From an uncultured Clostridia bacterium (GTDB lineage Bacteria; Bacillota; Clostridia; Oscillospirales; Acutalibacteraceae): 64,000 nucleotides of DNA. Position numbers and translations under genes: made by a program. The DNA lies in the NCBI GenBank assembly GCA_946183365.1, contig CAMHAH010000011.1:1-64000 (forward strand), in the 5' to 3' direction. The notes beneath the pieces are model-generated. The model was not told where the DNA came from. It made no database searches and saw nothing but the letters and a program-made list of their open reading frames with translations. Each line of letters opens with the position of its first letter. Positions within the stretch are counted from its first letter, which is position 1. Positions 1-8,333 of the stretch are shown piece by piece.

Positions 1-2
1 TT

Positions 3-365
3 AACAAGGGAGAGTATTATCCTGTAGTGCCGCAGTTGACTGCTCTTTGCGGCAATGAGCTGAACGCCGTCGTAATTCAGACGATTTGCTCTTTACTTTA
101 CGGAGCCGCTTTCGGAGGAGCATCGGTTATCTGGGAAATTGAAAACTGGAGCCTTTTGAAGCAGACGGTAATTCACTGCCTTGTCATTTCCGTATCAATG
201 TTGCCGATTGCTTATTGTATGTACTGGATGCCGCATAGCTTTCTGGGAATAGCAGGCTATATCGTCATCTTCTTCTTCATTTATTTTTTCATTTGGTTTG
301 CTCAGTACTTTGCTATGAAGAAAAGGATTCAGGAGTTTAACGATAAAGTAAAACAGAATGATTAA
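3..365 (+). CDS. DUF3021-like membrane protein (5' end outside window)
   Basis: Small integral membrane protein resembling the DUF3021 family, which often sits beside LytTR-type response regulators. The reading frame is open back to the window edge, with residues before the GTG at 27 that still fit the family (a proline/valine stretch then LTALCGNELNAV). The real start therefore lies upstream and the GTG is not the start. At least three hydrophobic segments are visible (about residues 17-32, 48-66 and 72-92 counted from the GTG), followed by a charged cytosolic tail. Function is unknown. A LytTR regulator just upstream of the window would be expected from family habit, but this cannot be seen here. 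Confidence 0.7.
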   Translation, partial: NKGEYYPVVPQLTALCGNELNAVVIQTICSLLYGAAFGGASVIWEIENWSLLKQTVIHCLVISVSMLPIAYCMYWMPHSFLGIAGYIVIFFFIYFFIWFAQYFAMKKRIQEFNDKVKQND

Positions 366-371
366 GAAGAA

Positions 372-408
372 CAGCCGCAGGGATGAATAATACACAGCCC
401 TGCGGCTG
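372..408 (+). terminator. Hairpin after the DUF3021 gene
   Basis: An 11-bp inverted repeat (CAGCCGCAGGG / CCCTGCGGCTG) with a loop of about 15 nt lies directly behind the stop codon at 365. No clear T-run follows, so it is either a weak terminator or an mRNA 3' stabilising hairpin. Confidence 0.5.
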
Positions 409-464
409 AAACATTGTCAAAATCAGGATATTCAAAAGGACGACACAAGTGAGGAATAAACGAT

Positions 465-893
465 ATGAGTAATCTGATCGCACACGCACTAATAAAGAAC
501 TCGATGGATGAGTTGCTAATTCTCAAAAGAACGCTGACAGAGCAAGGAAAAGAAAACTATGAGGGCGGCAAGTGGGATATTCCCGGCGGCACAGTTGAAA
601 AGTTAGAGTTTCCATCCTCAACTGCCGTGCGTGAAACGAAAGAGGAAACTAATCTGGATGTTACAGTTGAGAGGATCCTCTACGAAAAATCTAATATGGA
701 TACAAAGAAGAAACAGGTGTTTACTACTTTAATCTATTTGTGCAGTTTATCAGGCACAGATGAAACAATAGAGCTTGATTTAGAAGAACACGATGCGTAC
801 AAATGGGCGACTAAAGAAGAAATATTAGAAATGAATGATAACGACTTAGTTTCGTATATGAAGGAATTGATGAGAGTAAGCCTAAAAACGTGA
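465..893 (+). CDS. NUDIX hydrolase
   Basis: Single-domain NUDIX pyrophosphohydrolase of 142 residues, expected to hydrolyse a nucleoside diphosphate linked to another moiety using Mg2+. The Nudix box is visible at about residues 44-66: a GGTVE start, then RETKEET, matching GX5EX7REUXEEXGU except that the last glycine is Asn. The start is ATG with an AGGA-type ribosome site. The substrate cannot be told from sequence. The gene stands alone between the hairpin at 372-408 and a noncoding stretch. Family assignment is firm and specificity is unknown. Confidence 0.88.
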   Translation: MSNLIAHALIKNSMDELLILKRTLTEQGKENYEGGKWDIPGGTVEKLEFPSSTAVRETKEETNLDVTVERILYEKSNMDTKKKQVFTTLIYLCSLSGTDETIELDLEEHDAYKWATKEEILEMNDNDLVSYMKELMRVSLKT

Positions 894-951
894 CACTTTT
901 TCGATACGGATTAGATAGATATACTTAACTGTAATTTATCGCTTTAAAGTG

Positions 952-980
952 TTGATTTTATCGTATACTTCTGCTATAAT
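952..980 (+). promoter_or_regulatory. Sigma-A type promoter TTGATT-17-TATAAT
   Basis: The -35 box TTGATT is at 952-957 and a perfect -10 box TATAAT at 975-980, with a 17-bp spacer. It points into a stretch of about 200 bp with no convincing gene that ends in a terminator hairpin at 1152-1190. Confidence 0.7.
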
Positions 981-986
981 AATCTT

Positions 987-1190
987 GTATCGTGGCAACA
1001 AAATGGCAACAGAATTTTTGATAGCCTGTATTTTACTTACAATGCAAATAATAGAAATACTCCGTGCTAAAATGCTTAAACAAATACTGTTAAGATTATT
1101 TTGCAGGGAGCGAGTGGGAATAAATTTCTAATATCGAATTATAAACAAATACCGCCAAGTAGGTTGACTTCCTGCTTGGCGGCAATCTTT
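987..1190 (+). ncRNA. Candidate small RNA (or tiny hydrophobic peptide mRNA)
   Basis: The 304-bp gap between the NUDIX gene and the lipoprotein gene holds a near-consensus promoter and, about 165 bp after the expected start point, a terminator hairpin. The predicted transcript is therefore about 200 nt. It carries an 8-bp direct repeat (TGGCAACA at 993-1000 and 1004-1011). The only frame inside it would start at ATG 1003 and give about 42 hydrophobic residues ending in a basic tail, with no ribosome site. I prefer a noncoding RNA. A type I toxin-like peptide is possible. No known RNA family was recognised. Confidence 0.35.
1152..1190. terminator. Bidirectional terminator hairpin
   Basis: The 12-bp stem CCGCCAAGTAGG / CCTGCTTGGCGG has one wobble pair and a 7-nt loop. 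It is followed by CAATCTTTT on the plus strand and by TATTTGTTT on the minus strand. It can end both the candidate small RNA and the lipoprotein gene on the minus strand, whose stop codon is at 1199. Confidence 0.75.
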
Positions 1191-1198
1191 TGCTGTCA

Positions 1199-1690
1199 TC
1201 ATCCGTATGTTCTTGTAGCTATGACGGAACCGTCAGCGTTGTGATAATTGAGAACTATCTGAGGATCGTTGATCTTAACATTCTTTTTGAGGACTTTCAC
1301 GACCTCAGTGTACTTATCGGCGTTGCTCTCGAGAGAATTCTCAAGATTAGTCCTGATACCGTCTAAATCACTGTCGGATATTTGATCATTATATGTGTAA
1401 TCATATATGAGCTGATTACCCTCTGCGTGATAATCAAAGGTCATTACGTCTGAGCTTGCGTCCTTAGCTGAGTCTATAGACTTCTTGACGTCGGGAGTAT
1501 TGATATAGTCTTCGATGGTATCATACATAACGGCAGCGGTCTCGACCTGAGCGGCAACCGTCTCCTGAGTTGTTGTTTCAGAGCCGCCGGGAGCGCTGTC
1601 CTTAGTAGCGGTATCATTCTTTGAAGCTGAACAGCCCGCGAAAGCGACGCATATCAAAGCGACAAGAACGACAGTTATTATCTTTTTCAT
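1199..1690 (-). CDS. Secreted lipoprotein, DUF4854-like
   Basis: Predicted lipoprotein of 163 residues. It has a lysine-rich start, a hydrophobic core and a lipobox ending AFAGC at about residue 20. A Ser/Thr/Ala-rich linker (to about 50) precedes a compact C-terminal domain (about 55-163) resembling DUF4854-type domains of Firmicutes lipoproteins. It is anchored to the outer face of the membrane, and its function is unknown. The start ATG has GGAG seven bases upstream. It is transcribed divergently from the P-type ATPase, and a 12-bp inverted repeat lies in its upstream region. Confidence 0.75.
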   Translation of the reverse strand: MKKIITVVLVALICVAFAGCSASKNDTATKDSAPGGSETTTQETVAAQVETAAVMYDTIEDYINTPDVKKSIDSAKDASSDVMTFDYHAEGNQLIYDYTYNDQISDSDLDGIRTNLENSLESNADKYTEVVKVLKKNVKINDPQIVLNYHNADGSVIATRTYG

Positions 1691-1727
1691 TATACTATCT
1701 CCTTTATTTAACAGTATTATATTCTAA

Positions 1728-1761
1728 AAACAATCGGTACCGTACTTATTACCGATTGTTT
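1728..1761. promoter_or_regulatory. 12-bp perfect inverted repeat upstream of the lipoprotein gene
   Basis: AAACAATCGGTA and its exact reverse complement TACCGATTGTTT are separated by 10 bp. Read on the minus strand, the hairpin is followed by TTTTTAGAA, like an intrinsic terminator, and then by a TATAAT (1716-1721), all before the ribosome site of the lipoprotein gene. It could be an operator overlapping the -35 region or a leader attenuator. Confidence 0.5.
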
Positions 1762-1918
1762 TACATTATAACTCAAACTGAACGCTATTTCAAGCATATG
1801 TATGATTATCTCTTATTATAATACTTACATTTTAGCTACTAAATTTGATAATATCATTGATTTTAAGGGCTTTTGATATTATAATTTAATAGTTGCAATT
1901 CCCTTTCGGAGGTGTAAA

Positions 1919-4267
1919 ATGGAAGAAAAATTCAAGGGACTTACACAAGAAGAAGTTCAACAAAGGATCAAAGAAGGAAAGGTAAACGCTGTATCTACCG
2001 TTAAGACCAAATCCATAAAAAGGATATTTTACGATAATATCTGTACGGTATTCAACCTTATCAACGTAATACTCTGTATTATCCTTCTGCTGATCGGTTC
2101 ATATAAGAATACGCTGTTTATCATGGTAGTGGTGATAAACACCGTCATAGGTATAGTTCAGGAGATCCGCTCAAAGAAAAGCGTAGATAAGCTGACGATA
2201 CTGACAGACAGCAAGCTCGATGTGATACGAGACGGAAAGCGTGTACAGCTCTCAAAGGATGAGCTTGTGCTCGATGATATCATTGTTCTCTCACGCGGTA
2301 ATCAAGTACCCGCCGACTGCGTGGTAACAGACGGCTCATGTATGGCTAACGAAAGTCTGCTGACCGGCGAATCCGATCTTATCGGCAAAGAGGTCGGCAG
2401 CGAGCTGTTATCGGGAAGCTTCGTATCTGCGGGCAGCTGCTACTGCCGTGTCACCGGAGTAGGCGCGGACAGCTATGCAGCTAAAATAAATAATGAAGCG
2501 AAGTATGTCAAGAAAAACAATTCTCAGATACTCAATTCCTTTAATTTTATAATAAAGATATGCTCCGCTATCATCTTCCCTGTCGGAATCCTGATGTTCA
2601 TTATGAAGTATTTTGTCCATAATCAGGAGATAGTTCCAACGGTCGAGTCTACGGTCGGAGCGCTTGTAGGAATGATCCCGAGCGGAATGGTACTTCTCAC
2701 CAGTACAGTGCTCGCGGTAGCGGTTATCCGTCTATCTAAGAAAAAGGTTCTTGTAAATGAAATGCACTGTATAGAGACCCTCGCGAGAGTAGACGTGCTT
2801 TGTCTGGATAAAACAGGTACTTTGACGACTGAATCCATGAACGTTACGGACGTCATTAATATCTCTGCCGATAAAGATGAGATAAACACGGCTCTCGCTT
2901 CTATCACAGCTGCAAGCGATGATATAAACGCAACCATGCAGGCTATACAGGATTATACCGAAAGCGTTGAACCCGTAAAATGCAAAGTATTCGTTCCTTT
3001 CTCATCAGAGACAAAGCGCTCAGGCGGATATTTTGAGAACGGTAAATCATATATAGTCGGCGCCGCCGAATTTGTTTTTTCTGATAAAGAAAAATACTCA
3101 GAGGTATATGAGCATATAAATAATATAAAAGATACAGTCAGGATACTCGCTCTCGCATCATCCGATACCGAGATCTCCGATAACTCTCCCCTGCCCGACG
3201 ATCTGAACCCAATGGCGCTTGTGCTTATCAAGGATAAGCTCAGAGATAACGTATGTGAGACCGTCAACTACTTTATTGAGCAAGGCGTAACCCTGAAGGT
3301 GATTTCGGGAGACAGCGTAAAAACTGTACAGAATATAGCTAAGGATACGGGTATCAAGGGCGCTGAGAACGCCGTTGATATGTCTACCGTCACAACCGAT
3401 GAAGAGCTCAAAGAGGTCGCTGAGCGCTGCAACATATTCGGCAGGGTAACTCCTGCTCAGAAGAAAAAGCTCGTCCTCGCTCTGCAGGAGAAGGGTCACA
3501 AGGTAGCTATGACAGGCGACGGTGTAAACGATGTGCTCGCGCTTAAAGAAGCCGACTGCTCTGTAGCGATGGCGTCCGGTAGCGAGGCTGCGAGAAATGT
3601 ATCTCAGCTTGTGCTGGTAAACAACGATTTTGCCTGTATGCCTCATGTCGTAGCTGAGGGCAGACGTTCTATCAATAATATCGAGAGAAGCTCGTCGCTG
3701 TATCTCGTAAAGACGATCTATTCCATACTGCTCTCGGTATTCTTCACGTTCTTTGTGCTCAACTATCCGTTCATGCCTATCCAGCTCTCTCTTATAAGCG
3801 CTCTTACGGTAGGTTTCCCCTCTTTTGTACTCGCGTTACAGCCAAACAAGAATATCGTACGCGGAAACTTCACCTTCAACATAATCGCGCGCGCTTTGCC
3901 GGCGGCGTTATGTGTAGTTTTGAACGCAATCCTTTCCGCAGTGCTCAGCAACAGCTTGGGTATAAGCGCTCAGGAGGTCTCAACTATCGCTGTATATCTG
4001 ACCTCTCTGGTTGGTTTGATGCTGATCATCAGACTGAGCATCCCTTTGAACCCTCTGAGAACCGTTATGCTGATCATAACTACAGCGGGTCTGCTTATAG
4101 CCTTCCTGTTCTTCAGAGATTTCTTCTCACTCACAGCGCTCAGCTCAGGCGCCTGGATCATGTTCGCCGTATTTGCCGCTGTATCGATACTGCTTTTCAA
4201 TATTCTGTATAATGTCGCGGACAGATACATTGAAAAGATGAAAAATCATCCTCAGAAATCAAAGTAA
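1919..4267 (+). CDS. P-type cation-transporting ATPase (CtpE-like)
   Basis: P-type ATPase of 782 residues, closest in layout to the CtpE/calcium-ATPase-like group. Visible motifs are TGES at about 149-152 (actuator domain), the phosphorylation site DKTGT with Asp297, and GDGVND at about 530 (hinge). There are two membrane segments before the actuator, two more before Asp297 and about six at the C-terminus. In membrane segment 4 the usual PEGL cation-binding motif reads PSGM (about 254-257), so the liganding Glu is missing and the transported ion should not be assumed to be calcium. There is a strong GGAGG site before the ATG. A YihY/BrkB-like gene follows 15 bp later, probably in the same transcript. 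Confidence 0.88.
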   Translation: MEEKFKGLTQEEVQQRIKEGKVNAVSTVKTKSIKRIFYDNICTVFNLINVILCIILLLIGSYKNTLFIMVVVINTVIGIVQEIRSKKSVDKLTILTDSKLDVIRDGKRVQLSKDELVLDDIIVLSRGNQVPADCVVTDGSCMANESLLTGESDLIGKEVGSELLSGSFVSAGSCYCRVTGVGADSYAAKINNEAKYVKKNNSQILNSFNFIIKICSAIIFPVGILMFIMKYFVHNQEIVPTVESTVGALVGMIPSGMVLLTSTVLAVAVIRLSKKKVLVNEMHCIETLARVDVLCLDKTGTLTTESMNVTDVINISADKDEINTALASITAASDDINATMQAIQDYTESVEPVKCKVFVPFSSETKRSGGYFENGKSYIVGAAEFVFSDKEKYSEVYEHINNIKDTVRILALASSDTEISDNSPLPDDLNPMALVLIKDKLRDNVCETVNYFIEQGVTLKVISGDSVKTVQNIAKDTGIKGAENAVDMSTVTTDEELKEVAERCNIFGRVTPAQKKKLVLALQEKGHKVAMTGDGVNDVLALKEADCSVAMASGSEAARNVSQLVLVNNDFACMPHVVAEGRRSINNIERSSSLYLVKTIYSILLSVFFTFFVLNYPFMPIQLSLISALTVGFPSFVLALQPNKNIVRGNFTFNIIARALPAALCVVLNAILSAVLSNSLGISAQEVSTIAVYLTSLVGLMLIIRLSIPLNPLRTVMLIITTAGLLIAFLFFRDFFSLTALSSGAWIMFAVFAAVSILLFNILYNVADRYIEKMKNHPQKSK

Positions 4268-4282
4268 AAATTTCAACAGGTT

Positions 4283-5170
4283 GTGATTATAATCAATAAG
4301 CCATTCGATAAGATCAAATCTGAAGTAAAAGTATTCATCGACAAATGTATAGAAGACAATATCTCTGCTTTATCGGGTCAATCGGCATTCTTTATGATAT
4401 TGTCAGCAATTCCGTTTATCATGTTCGCCGTATCCATACTCTCACTGATCGGAAGAGGGGCAACGATTAAGCTGCCTGAAATGCCGGCTGACAACGCTGT
4501 AGGTAACTATATAATCAGAATAGTCAACAACACTATAGCTAACGCTTCGTCAAGCACCTCGATAATCACCGCTATTGTGTCGCTGTGGACAGCCGGCAGA
4601 GGTATGTATATCATCACCGAGGGTATCAGCCGTATCTATAAACTGCCGAGTAAAAACTTCTGGCTCGTCAAGCGTGTGTTCGCCATGGGCTACACAACAT
4701 TTATGTTGATAATCATGGTCATTTTCTCGGTTTTATTAACTTTCGGCAGCTTTTTGAATGCGGAACTTACTTCAATGATAAAGGTCGTATTGCCGAGCTG
4801 GTTAGGTCCTACAACCATACTGATATTCGCAGATATCCTGATGATACTTTTCATGACGCTTGCGATGAAGCTGTATCTGCTGGGGAAAGTCCAAGATAAG
4901 CGTTACACAAAATTCAAAGTGCTCCTACCCGGCGCGATAGTCACTGTTGTAGCGTGGAATATATACATATTCGGTATGCGTATATACACCAAATACTTTT
5001 CGACCTCTTCTGTATACGGCAGTCTCGGTACGATCGCTGTATTGATGCTGATGATATATTTTATGATGTATATCCTGCTGTGTGGAGTTGAGCTCAACTA
5101 TCTGTACAGAGATAGCTTTCTGAATTTTAAATTCAAAAACCTGTTTACCGAAAAATCAAAAAACACATAA
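4283..5170 (+). CDS. YihY/virulence factor BrkB family membrane protein
   Basis: Integral membrane protein of 295 residues with about six transmembrane helices and the typical YihY features: an SGQSAFF segment near the first helix, a TAGRGMYIITEGI segment near 108 and YGSLG near 245. Family members were once called ribonuclease BN, but that activity belongs to another protein and the true function is unsettled. The chosen start is GTG with only a weak AGG two bases upstream, so translation may be coupled to the ATPase gene 15 bp before it. A terminator follows. Confidence 0.82.
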   Translation: MIIINKPFDKIKSEVKVFIDKCIEDNISALSGQSAFFMILSAIPFIMFAVSILSLIGRGATIKLPEMPADNAVGNYIIRIVNNTIANASSSTSIITAIVSLWTAGRGMYIITEGISRIYKLPSKNFWLVKRVFAMGYTTFMLIIMVIFSVLLTFGSFLNAELTSMIKVVLPSWLGPTTILIFADILMILFMTLAMKLYLLGKVQDKRYTKFKVLLPGAIVTVVAWNIYIFGMRIYTKYFSTSSVYGSLGTIAVLMLMIYFMMYILLCGVELNYLYRDSFLNFKFKNLFTEKSKNT

Positions 5171-5174
5171 TAAC

Positions 5175-5199
5175 AGAGGCAGCCTTTACGACTGCCTCT
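5175..5199. terminator. Intrinsic terminator between convergent genes
   Basis: The stem AGAGGCAG / CTGCCTCT has a 9-nt loop and is followed by TTCTTTAT on the plus strand. It lies between the YihY gene (plus) and the alcohol dehydrogenase gene (minus). Confidence 0.8.
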
Positions 5200-5219
5200 T
5201 TCTTTATACAGATATCAGA

Positions 5220-6386
5220 TCACAGACTTTCTGTGAGTACTTTCACAACGTCGTCGCGCGTAAAGACCTTGTAGCCGCCGTCAAGAATGATAGTCGCGTC
5301 AGCGATACCCTCGATCATATCGGGAGTTGCTCCAAGCTCAGAGATCTTCATATTCAGTCCGAGCTTCTTCATCCAGCCTTCCATAGCGAGCAATCCTTCG
5401 TCAGCGATAGCTTCATCAGACTTGCCAACAGGATCTACTCCCCATACCTCTACGGCAAACCTCTTGAATTTATTAAGTCCGTAAGGCATGATAGTACGGT
5501 AATACGGCAGAGAGACAGCGGCGAGGGTCATACCGTGGGTGGCGTCGGTATAAGCTCCGACAGCCTGACCGAGCATATGAACCATCCAGTCTGTGGTCTT
5601 ACCTCTTGAGATAAGGGTATTGAGAGCCCATGTAGCCGTCCACATGATATTCGACCTTGCTTCATAATTCTCGGGGTCATCTATAGCGATAAGAGAGCTG
5701 TGTATGAGCGATCTCATAAGACCCTCAGCGATATAATCGCTGGTATTATCGTCTTCACCCGAGAAATACTGCTCGCAGATATGATTGAATATATCATAGA
5801 TACCCGCTACCATTTGGCGCTTAGGCAGAGAGAAAGTGAACTTGGGATTGAGGATAGAGAACTTAGGCATAACGTTCTCGCCGAAAACATGGCCTATCTT
5901 TAACTTAGCCTCATGATTGGTGATGACCGCTCCGGCGTTCATCTCTGAGCCTGTACCCGCCATTGTGAGTATGCAGGCGACCGGGACTATCTCACAATCG
6001 GGCTCTTCAAAACGAATGTAGTACTTATCCCACGGATCGTCGTCACAGTTGACGGATACCGATACAGCCTTTGCGTAGTCGCAGCAGGAGCCGCCGCCGA
6101 CAGCAAGGAGCAGATCGACCTTGTTCTCTCTCGCTATTCTTACGCCCTCTCTGAGCTTATCAACCGTAGGATTGGGCATAACGCCGGCGTCCTCAACAAC
6201 GTTTTTGCCGTTGGCAAGGAGTATCTTCATTACCTCGTCATAGATACCGTTCCTCTTGACAGAACCGCCGCCGTAGATAAGCTGGACGTTCTTGCCGTAC
6301 TTAGGCAGCTCCTCATTGAGATACTCAAGAGAATTGTCGCCGAAATACAATTTAGTCGCGTTCAAATAACTGAAATTACCTAACAT
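5220..6386 (-). CDS. Iron-containing alcohol dehydrogenase (butanol dehydrogenase-like)
   Basis: Group III metal-dependent alcohol dehydrogenase of 388 residues, similar to NAD(P)H-dependent butanol dehydrogenases (BdhA, YqhD type). It is expected to reduce aldehydes to alcohols in fermentation. The nucleotide-binding GGGS is at about 97-100, followed by D103 and K106. The metal ligands are D198, H202, H270 and H284. GTGSE near 144-148 is also conserved. Length is typical. The start ATG has GGAGG six bases upstream. Single gene, ended by the hairpin at 5175-5199. Confidence 0.9.
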   Translation of the reverse strand: MLGNFSYLNATKLYFGDNSLEYLNEELPKYGKNVQLIYGGGSVKRNGIYDEVMKILLANGKNVVEDAGVMPNPTVDKLREGVRIARENKVDLLLAVGGGSCCDYAKAVSVSVNCDDDPWDKYYIRFEEPDCEIVPVACILTMAGTGSEMNAGAVITNHEAKLKIGHVFGENVMPKFSILNPKFTFSLPKRQMVAGIYDIFNHICEQYFSGEDDNTSDYIAEGLMRSLIHSSLIAIDDPENYEARSNIMWTATWALNTLISRGKTTDWMVHMLGQAVGAYTDATHGMTLAAVSLPYYRTIMPYGLNKFKRFAVEVWGVDPVGKSDEAIADEGLLAMEGWMKKLGLNMKISELGATPDMIEGIADATIILDGGYKVFTRDDVVKVLTESL

Positions 6387-6493
6387 AATTGACCTCCTCA
6401 GTTTATTATTATGTTCAATTAAAAAATACCATAATATCAGATAGCCGTCAATAAATAAAATGTTAATTTTTTCACATATCTTAAAAATAATAA

Positions 6494-6521
6494 TTGACTA
6501 TTATTTTTAGTGTGTTATACT
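6494..6521 (+). promoter_or_regulatory. Promoter of the suf-like operon
   Basis: The -35 box TTGACT (6494-6499) and -10 box TATACT (6516-6521) are separated by 16 bp. The start codon of the SufC-like gene is about 65 bp downstream, with an AGGAGGAGC ribosome site. No clear regulator palindrome was seen. Confidence 0.65.
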
Positions 6522-6586
6522 TATATTTCAGGGCATACAAACCAAATTTTACTATATTTGCGCCTGCAAAATAAAGGAGGAGCAAA

Positions 6587-7330
6587 ATGCTTAAGATAAA
6601 AAATCTGTCGTTCTCAGTAGACGCTGACGGACAGAAGAAGGAAATAATAAAGAACGTCAGTCTGGAGATACCCGACGGCAAGCTGTATGTGATAACAGGT
6701 CCCAACGGCGGCGGAAAATCGACCCTTGCTAAACTGATAACGGGTATCGAAAAGCCTACCTCGGGTCAGATATTCTTCAATGATACCGAGATCACGGATA
6801 TGAGCATCACCGACAGAGCCAAGCTCGGCATAGGCTTCGCATTTCAGCAGCCGGTAAGGTTCAAGGGCATACAGGTATTCGACCTTATCCGTCTTGCCGC
6901 GGGCAAAGAGATATCAGTGCTTGACGCGTGTCAGTATCTCTCGTTAGTGGGATTATGCGCCAAGGAATATATCAACCGCGAGGTGAACTCGAGCCTCTCG
7001 GGCGGCGAGCTCAAGCGTATAGAGATCGCAACCGTGCTCGCTCGCAAATCTATGCTGACGGTCTTTGACGAGCCCGAGGCAGGTATCGACCTGTGGAGTT
7101 TCAGCAACCTTATAGATGTATTCAAGCAGCAGCGCAGCGAGATAAAGGATCGTTCTCTTATAATAATCTCTCACCAGGAGCGCATACTCAATATCGCTGA
7201 CGAGATCATCGTGCTCAACAGCGGCGAGGTCGAAAAACAGGGCGAAAAGGATACGATCCTGCCCGGACTTATCGGCTCGCCCTCAGCCGTTAAAAGCTGC
7301 CGCGGCACTCTGAAAGGAGCGAATGAATAA
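6587..7330 (+). CDS. sufC: SufC-like ABC ATPase for Fe-S cluster assembly
   Basis: ATPase of 247 residues of the SufC type, the energy-supplying subunit of SUF scaffold complexes in the cytosol. Walker A GPNGGGKST is at 38-46, the ABC signature LSGGE at 137-141, Walker B LTVFDEPE at 157-164 and the switch His at 196. The stop codon overlaps the start of the SufB/D-like gene (TAATG), so the two are translationally coupled. No sufS, sufU or sufD lies beside them. This two-gene arrangement fits the minimal SUF-like (SMS-type, SmsC-SmsB) systems of many anaerobes. Confidence 0.87.
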   Translation: MLKIKNLSFSVDADGQKKEIIKNVSLEIPDGKLYVITGPNGGGKSTLAKLITGIEKPTSGQIFFNDTEITDMSITDRAKLGIGFAFQQPVRFKGIQVFDLIRLAAGKEISVLDACQYLSLVGLCAKEYINREVNSSLSGGELKRIEIATVLARKSMLTVFDEPEAGIDLWSFSNLIDVFKQQRSEIKDRSLIIISHQERILNIADEIIVLNSGEVEKQGEKDTILPGLIGSPSAVKSCRGTLKGANE

Positions 7331-8253
7331 TGAACCTCAATGATATACAAAAGGATCTGCTCAAGGAGATCGCCGACCTGAGCGGTATTCCCACAGGCGC
7401 GTATAATATCCGCTCAAACAGCGCGTCGATAGGCAGACAGTCCACCGAGCACATAGACATCGTACCAAAAGAGGGCGTGAGCGGCATTGATATTTTCATC
7501 AAGCCCGATACCAAGGGCGAGACCGTTCATATCCCCGTTGTTATGACCGAGAGCGGTCTAAAAGAAAAGGTATACAACGACTTTTTCATCGGTGACAACG
7601 CCGATGTTACCATCGTAGCGGGCTGCGGCATAGACAACTGCGGCGCTCATGACTCTCAGCACGACGGCATCCACCGCTTCTATGTCGGCAAAAACTCTCA
7701 TGTTAAGTATGCCGAGAAGCACTACGGATCGGGCAAAGGCAGCGGCAAGCGTATCCTCAACCCCGTCACCGAGGTTTATATGGAAGAGAACAGCACCGTC
7801 GAAATGGAAATGGTGCAGATAAAGGGCGTCGACGATACAGTCCGCACCACCATAGCCGAGCTCAAAGCGGGCGCGAGCCTTGTAGTCAGAGAGAGACTGA
7901 TGACACACGACGTACAGAATGCCGAGAGCGTCTATACCGTAAATCTGAACGGAGACGGCTCAAACGCCGATATAGTCTCGCGTGGTGTAGCGAGGGATAA
8001 TTCTTATCAAAAGCTTGACCTCAAGATAGTCGGCAACGCTGTATGCAAGGGTCATACCGAGTGCGACAGCATAATCATGGATAACGGAAAGATCCTCGCC
8101 GTACCCGCTCTTGAAGCCAACAACGTTGACTCTTCGCTCGTACATGAGGCGGCGATCGGCAAGATAGCAGGTGAACAGCTTACAAAGCTGATGACCTTAG
8201 GCTTGACTGAGGCAGAGGCTGAGGAACAGATCATCAACGGCTTCTTAAGATAA
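7330..8253 (+). CDS. sufB: SufB/SufD-family Fe-S assembly scaffold
   Basis: Protein of 307 residues in the SufB/SufD family, forming the beta-helix scaffold with the ATPase encoded just upstream. It is much shorter than classic SufB (about 460-480 residues). The C-terminal core is present, with DSSLVHEAAIGKI near 263-275 and a Cys/His-rich segment around 92-103 (CGIDNCGAHDSQH). Conserved acidic, Cys and His residues suggest cluster or metal binding. As the only SUF scaffold here it may work as a homodimer with SufC, as proposed for SMS systems. ATG overlaps the preceding stop by one base. A terminator follows. Confidence 0.83.
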   Translation: MNLNDIQKDLLKEIADLSGIPTGAYNIRSNSASIGRQSTEHIDIVPKEGVSGIDIFIKPDTKGETVHIPVVMTESGLKEKVYNDFFIGDNADVTIVAGCGIDNCGAHDSQHDGIHRFYVGKNSHVKYAEKHYGSGKGSGKRILNPVTEVYMEENSTVEMEMVQIKGVDDTVRTTIAELKAGASLVVRERLMTHDVQNAESVYTVNLNGDGSNADIVSRGVARDNSYQKLDLKIVGNAVCKGHTECDSIIMDNGKILAVPALEANNVDSSLVHEAAIGKIAGEQLTKLMTLGLTEAEAEEQIINGFLR

Positions 8254-8268
8254 ACTGAACACTAAACA

Positions 8269-8303
8269 AACGCTCCCTGTATGCGTAAGCATCGGGGAGC
8301 GTT
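8269..8303 (+). terminator. Terminator of the suf-like operon
   Basis: The stem AACGCTCCC / GGGAGCGTT has a 17-nt loop and is followed by ATTGTTAT. It is 15 bp behind the SufB stop codon. Confidence 0.75.
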
Positions 8304-8333
8304 ATTGTTATGTATTATATTTCTTATTCAGAA

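Noticed and set aside
949..1131. A 60-codon gene
   Set aside because: Its start lies before the promoter -10 box and no ribosome site is present; only the shorter internal peptide is even possible, and it is listed as part of the candidate small RNA.
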